A stretch of DNA of 24,496 nt from Candidatus Poribacteria bacterium (GTDB taxonomy: Bacteria > Poribacteria > DTPJ01 > WJIO01). Positions 24,001 through 24,496 of the stretch are shown here, piece after piece (within the stretch, counting starts at the first letter, position 1; the number at the start of each line of letters is the position of its first letter). A program made the translations under genes and the position numbers. The stretch covers positions 1-24,496 of the forward strand of contig WJIO01000144.1 of assembly GCA_014730235.1 (NCBI GenBank), in the 5' to 3' direction. The notes under the pieces were generated by a model. That model was not told where the DNA came from and did no database searches. It saw nothing but the letters and a program-made list of their open reading frames with translations.

Positions 24001-24496
24001 TTACAACCTCCATGGGGGTTAAAGGCTTTACCAGTTAGCAAAAGTGCTGTAGAACTACGCTGGAATGGTTCTCCTGAAAGCCTTTATTATAGAGTATATC
24101 GAAGTGAAAGTCAGGCAGGATTTAAGACGGTACAGGAAATTTATACAAACGATTCAAAAGGTGATAATTGGCAAATTATAAAAGAGGTAAATCGACCGGA
24201 CAGGATATATTTGCTTGATACTGGTCTCAAGCAGGATATTACCTATGAATATTATGTAACATCCGTCAACTCCCGGGGTGAAAGTCCTAAATCCGAAATA
24301 ACTTCAGCAACTCCCAACAGTAGACCCGAATTGGTTTCAGCGATATATATAGATCCCAATACAGTTCATCTGGTATTTAATGAACCTATGGGTTCCAACG
24401 CCCAGAACGAATCCCGATATATAATATCATCAGAAAACGGGGATATTTTTTACCCGGGTTCAGCCGTTTTAAATTCCCAGGGAATACGCGTAACCC
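21013..24496 (+). CDS. Large exported subtilisin-like serine protease with FG-GAP/VCBS repeats and fibronectin III domain (3' end outside window)
   Basis: An open frame of at least 1161 codons runs to the window edge. The start is ATG 21013, with an in-frame TGA just upstream (21007-21009). Order: signal peptide (residues 1-21), an I9-like propeptide (about 28-105), an S8 peptidase domain with Asp147 (VTDTGVD), His214 (DGHGTHVSG), oxyanion Asn304 (AVGNANVP) and Ser366 (SGTSMAAP), an Ig-like/linker region, seven calcium-type repeats of pattern DxDxDGxxEI (about residues 654-970, such as DFDGDGFMEIVAGD and DMDNDGTDEIIV), and a fibronectin III domain (about 998-1100). A SbsA-type Ig module then begins. 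It is a secreted or surface protease; whether it has a sorting domain lies beyond the window. The Cys at residue 22 follows VN, not a good lipobox. Confidence 0.9.
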   Translation, partial: MIRKFLLFLCIILILLPVYVNCLNPSFSPNLIIVRFSSANNQQIQDFANDLGVYSFERVFPLNHHLSDVYSFTLSTNSDIEKIISTHKNNPIIKYIQPNYINYPCIETKAELDDLYYQDQWALQVIDIHEAWKTEKGNMDIVIAVTDTGVDYNHEDLKQRIWVNSGEIAGNGLDDDGNGYVDDIRGWDFTHSPSLPSDSDYLDRDNDPMDEDGHGTHVSGIVAALPGNGKGTAGVMWYCKIMPLRAGSKFLEDDDLAAAIVYAADNGAHIINMSWGSWNSSYIIRDALEYAYNKGCILVGAVGNANVPAIIYPALYEKVIAVGATDRWDEKASFSNYGIGLDIIAPGHKIFSTTIDDRYSDWSGTSMAAPMVSGIIGLMLSRRPALKADEVKYILKSTAEELDDPLLSNAGRINAAHALMSASSPLIADIIYPESESGADRHITIIGTAAGAKFQSYVLEYRQILNAKSITDFSDTDWKPINHLSQENKFNDVLGEWNTNHLEEGIYVIRLNVNGYEDIEYFDEVIFYVDHSSPEIFDLRAVSRIDGNKYRYYVTWRTDDLTTGELYYRLTGSDFKRITSESISSLHSIYLSDELPPGKYEYYIRSINAADIASLDDNSGDYYPMNIKSLYVPSDYLSIDIAGIPAIHPAKTSVDFNDNGVSEIVGMVSSKWDYDPIKIYERDSSGLYQEIYESEDEYFPWSIDDTDRDGLMEILGSNEEGTSLYESPSEGEFPTDKIWEAKGVWSMAIWDVDQDNQIDILTRHPDTNEIYVYENRGNNEYLRTTRLQNSTKGRNRLSTTASVSDFDGDGFMEIVAGDIDGDILIYENTDDDRYVNTWMSNVENSSVEYISSGDFDNDGMDEFIVGSRATGSAAQIKSASPLARQRWIYTVFDNVSPDTYQAVWSQEIAGLKSTSGVVTGDMDNDGTDEIIVIVTPNIYVFKYIEQGVFIPVWHNHANETSWPVIFDVDSDGKDELLFNQDNALTFARWDFSSVDRLQPPWGLKALPVSKSAVELRWNGSPESLYYRVYRSESQAGFKTVQEIYTNDSKGDNWQIIKEVNRPDRIYLLDTGLKQDITYEYYVTSVNSRGESPKSEITSATPNSRPELVSAIYIDPNTVHLVFNEPMGSNAQNESRYIISSENGDIFYPGSAVLNSQGIRVT

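Overview
The window looks like chromosomal DNA from an uncultured, probably anaerobic or microaerophilic bacterium of moderate-to-low GC. The gene mix (ThuA-like protein, large DUF6785-type membrane protein, heparinase II/III plus GH99-like enzyme, secreted subtilase with FG-GAP/VCBS and fibronectin III modules, archaeal-type aromatic enzyme) resembles Poribacteria, Latescibacteria or Planctomycetes-like lineages. That placement is an inference with low confidence. The near-consensus sigma70 promoters and the E. coli-style trp attenuator show a bacterium and not an archaeon.

Layout. 1-2110: right end of an integrative element (partial unknown gene, excisionase-like protein, tyrosine integrase), stopping at the 3' end of tRNA-Arg(CCG), its likely attachment site. 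2251-2514: first copy of a nested palindromic repeat. 2530-7116: a trp operon with its own promoter, a 33-residue leader peptide carrying three Trp codons in five, an antiterminator/terminator switch, an archaeal-type ADTH synthase, trpC, a TrpB2-type trpB and a classical trpB; trpA is not here. 7126-11271 (minus): DUF6785-type membrane protein, divergent SelA and ThuA-like protein, read from a good promoter at 11271. 11294-11522: second repeat copy. 11708-16209: five tightly packed genes: cyclase-family hydrolase, beta-RFAP-synthase-family protein, nitroreductase, zinc alcohol dehydrogenase and a QueG-like Fe-S protein. 16213-16812 (minus): phospholipid scramblase-related protein. 17061-17279: promoter plus tRNA-Gln(CTG) and tRNA-Glu(CTC). 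17635-20741: exported heparinase II/III-like lyase and GH99-like enzyme, a polysaccharide-degrading pair. 20749-20903: third repeat copy. 21013-24496: 5' part of a large exported subtilisin-like protease that runs off the window.

How it works together. Tryptophan scarcity stalls the ribosome on the leader, frees the antiterminator, and raises expression of both an early aromatic-pathway enzyme and late tryptophan enzymes. The five-gene cluster around the beta-RFAP-synthase homologue is the best candidate for an undescribed pathway: that family is known for the first step of methanopterin synthesis, but its neighbours here are hydrolase and redox enzymes and no other methanopterin gene is visible. 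The three repeat copies share a layered palindrome; two of them show paired changes in both arms of the same hairpin.
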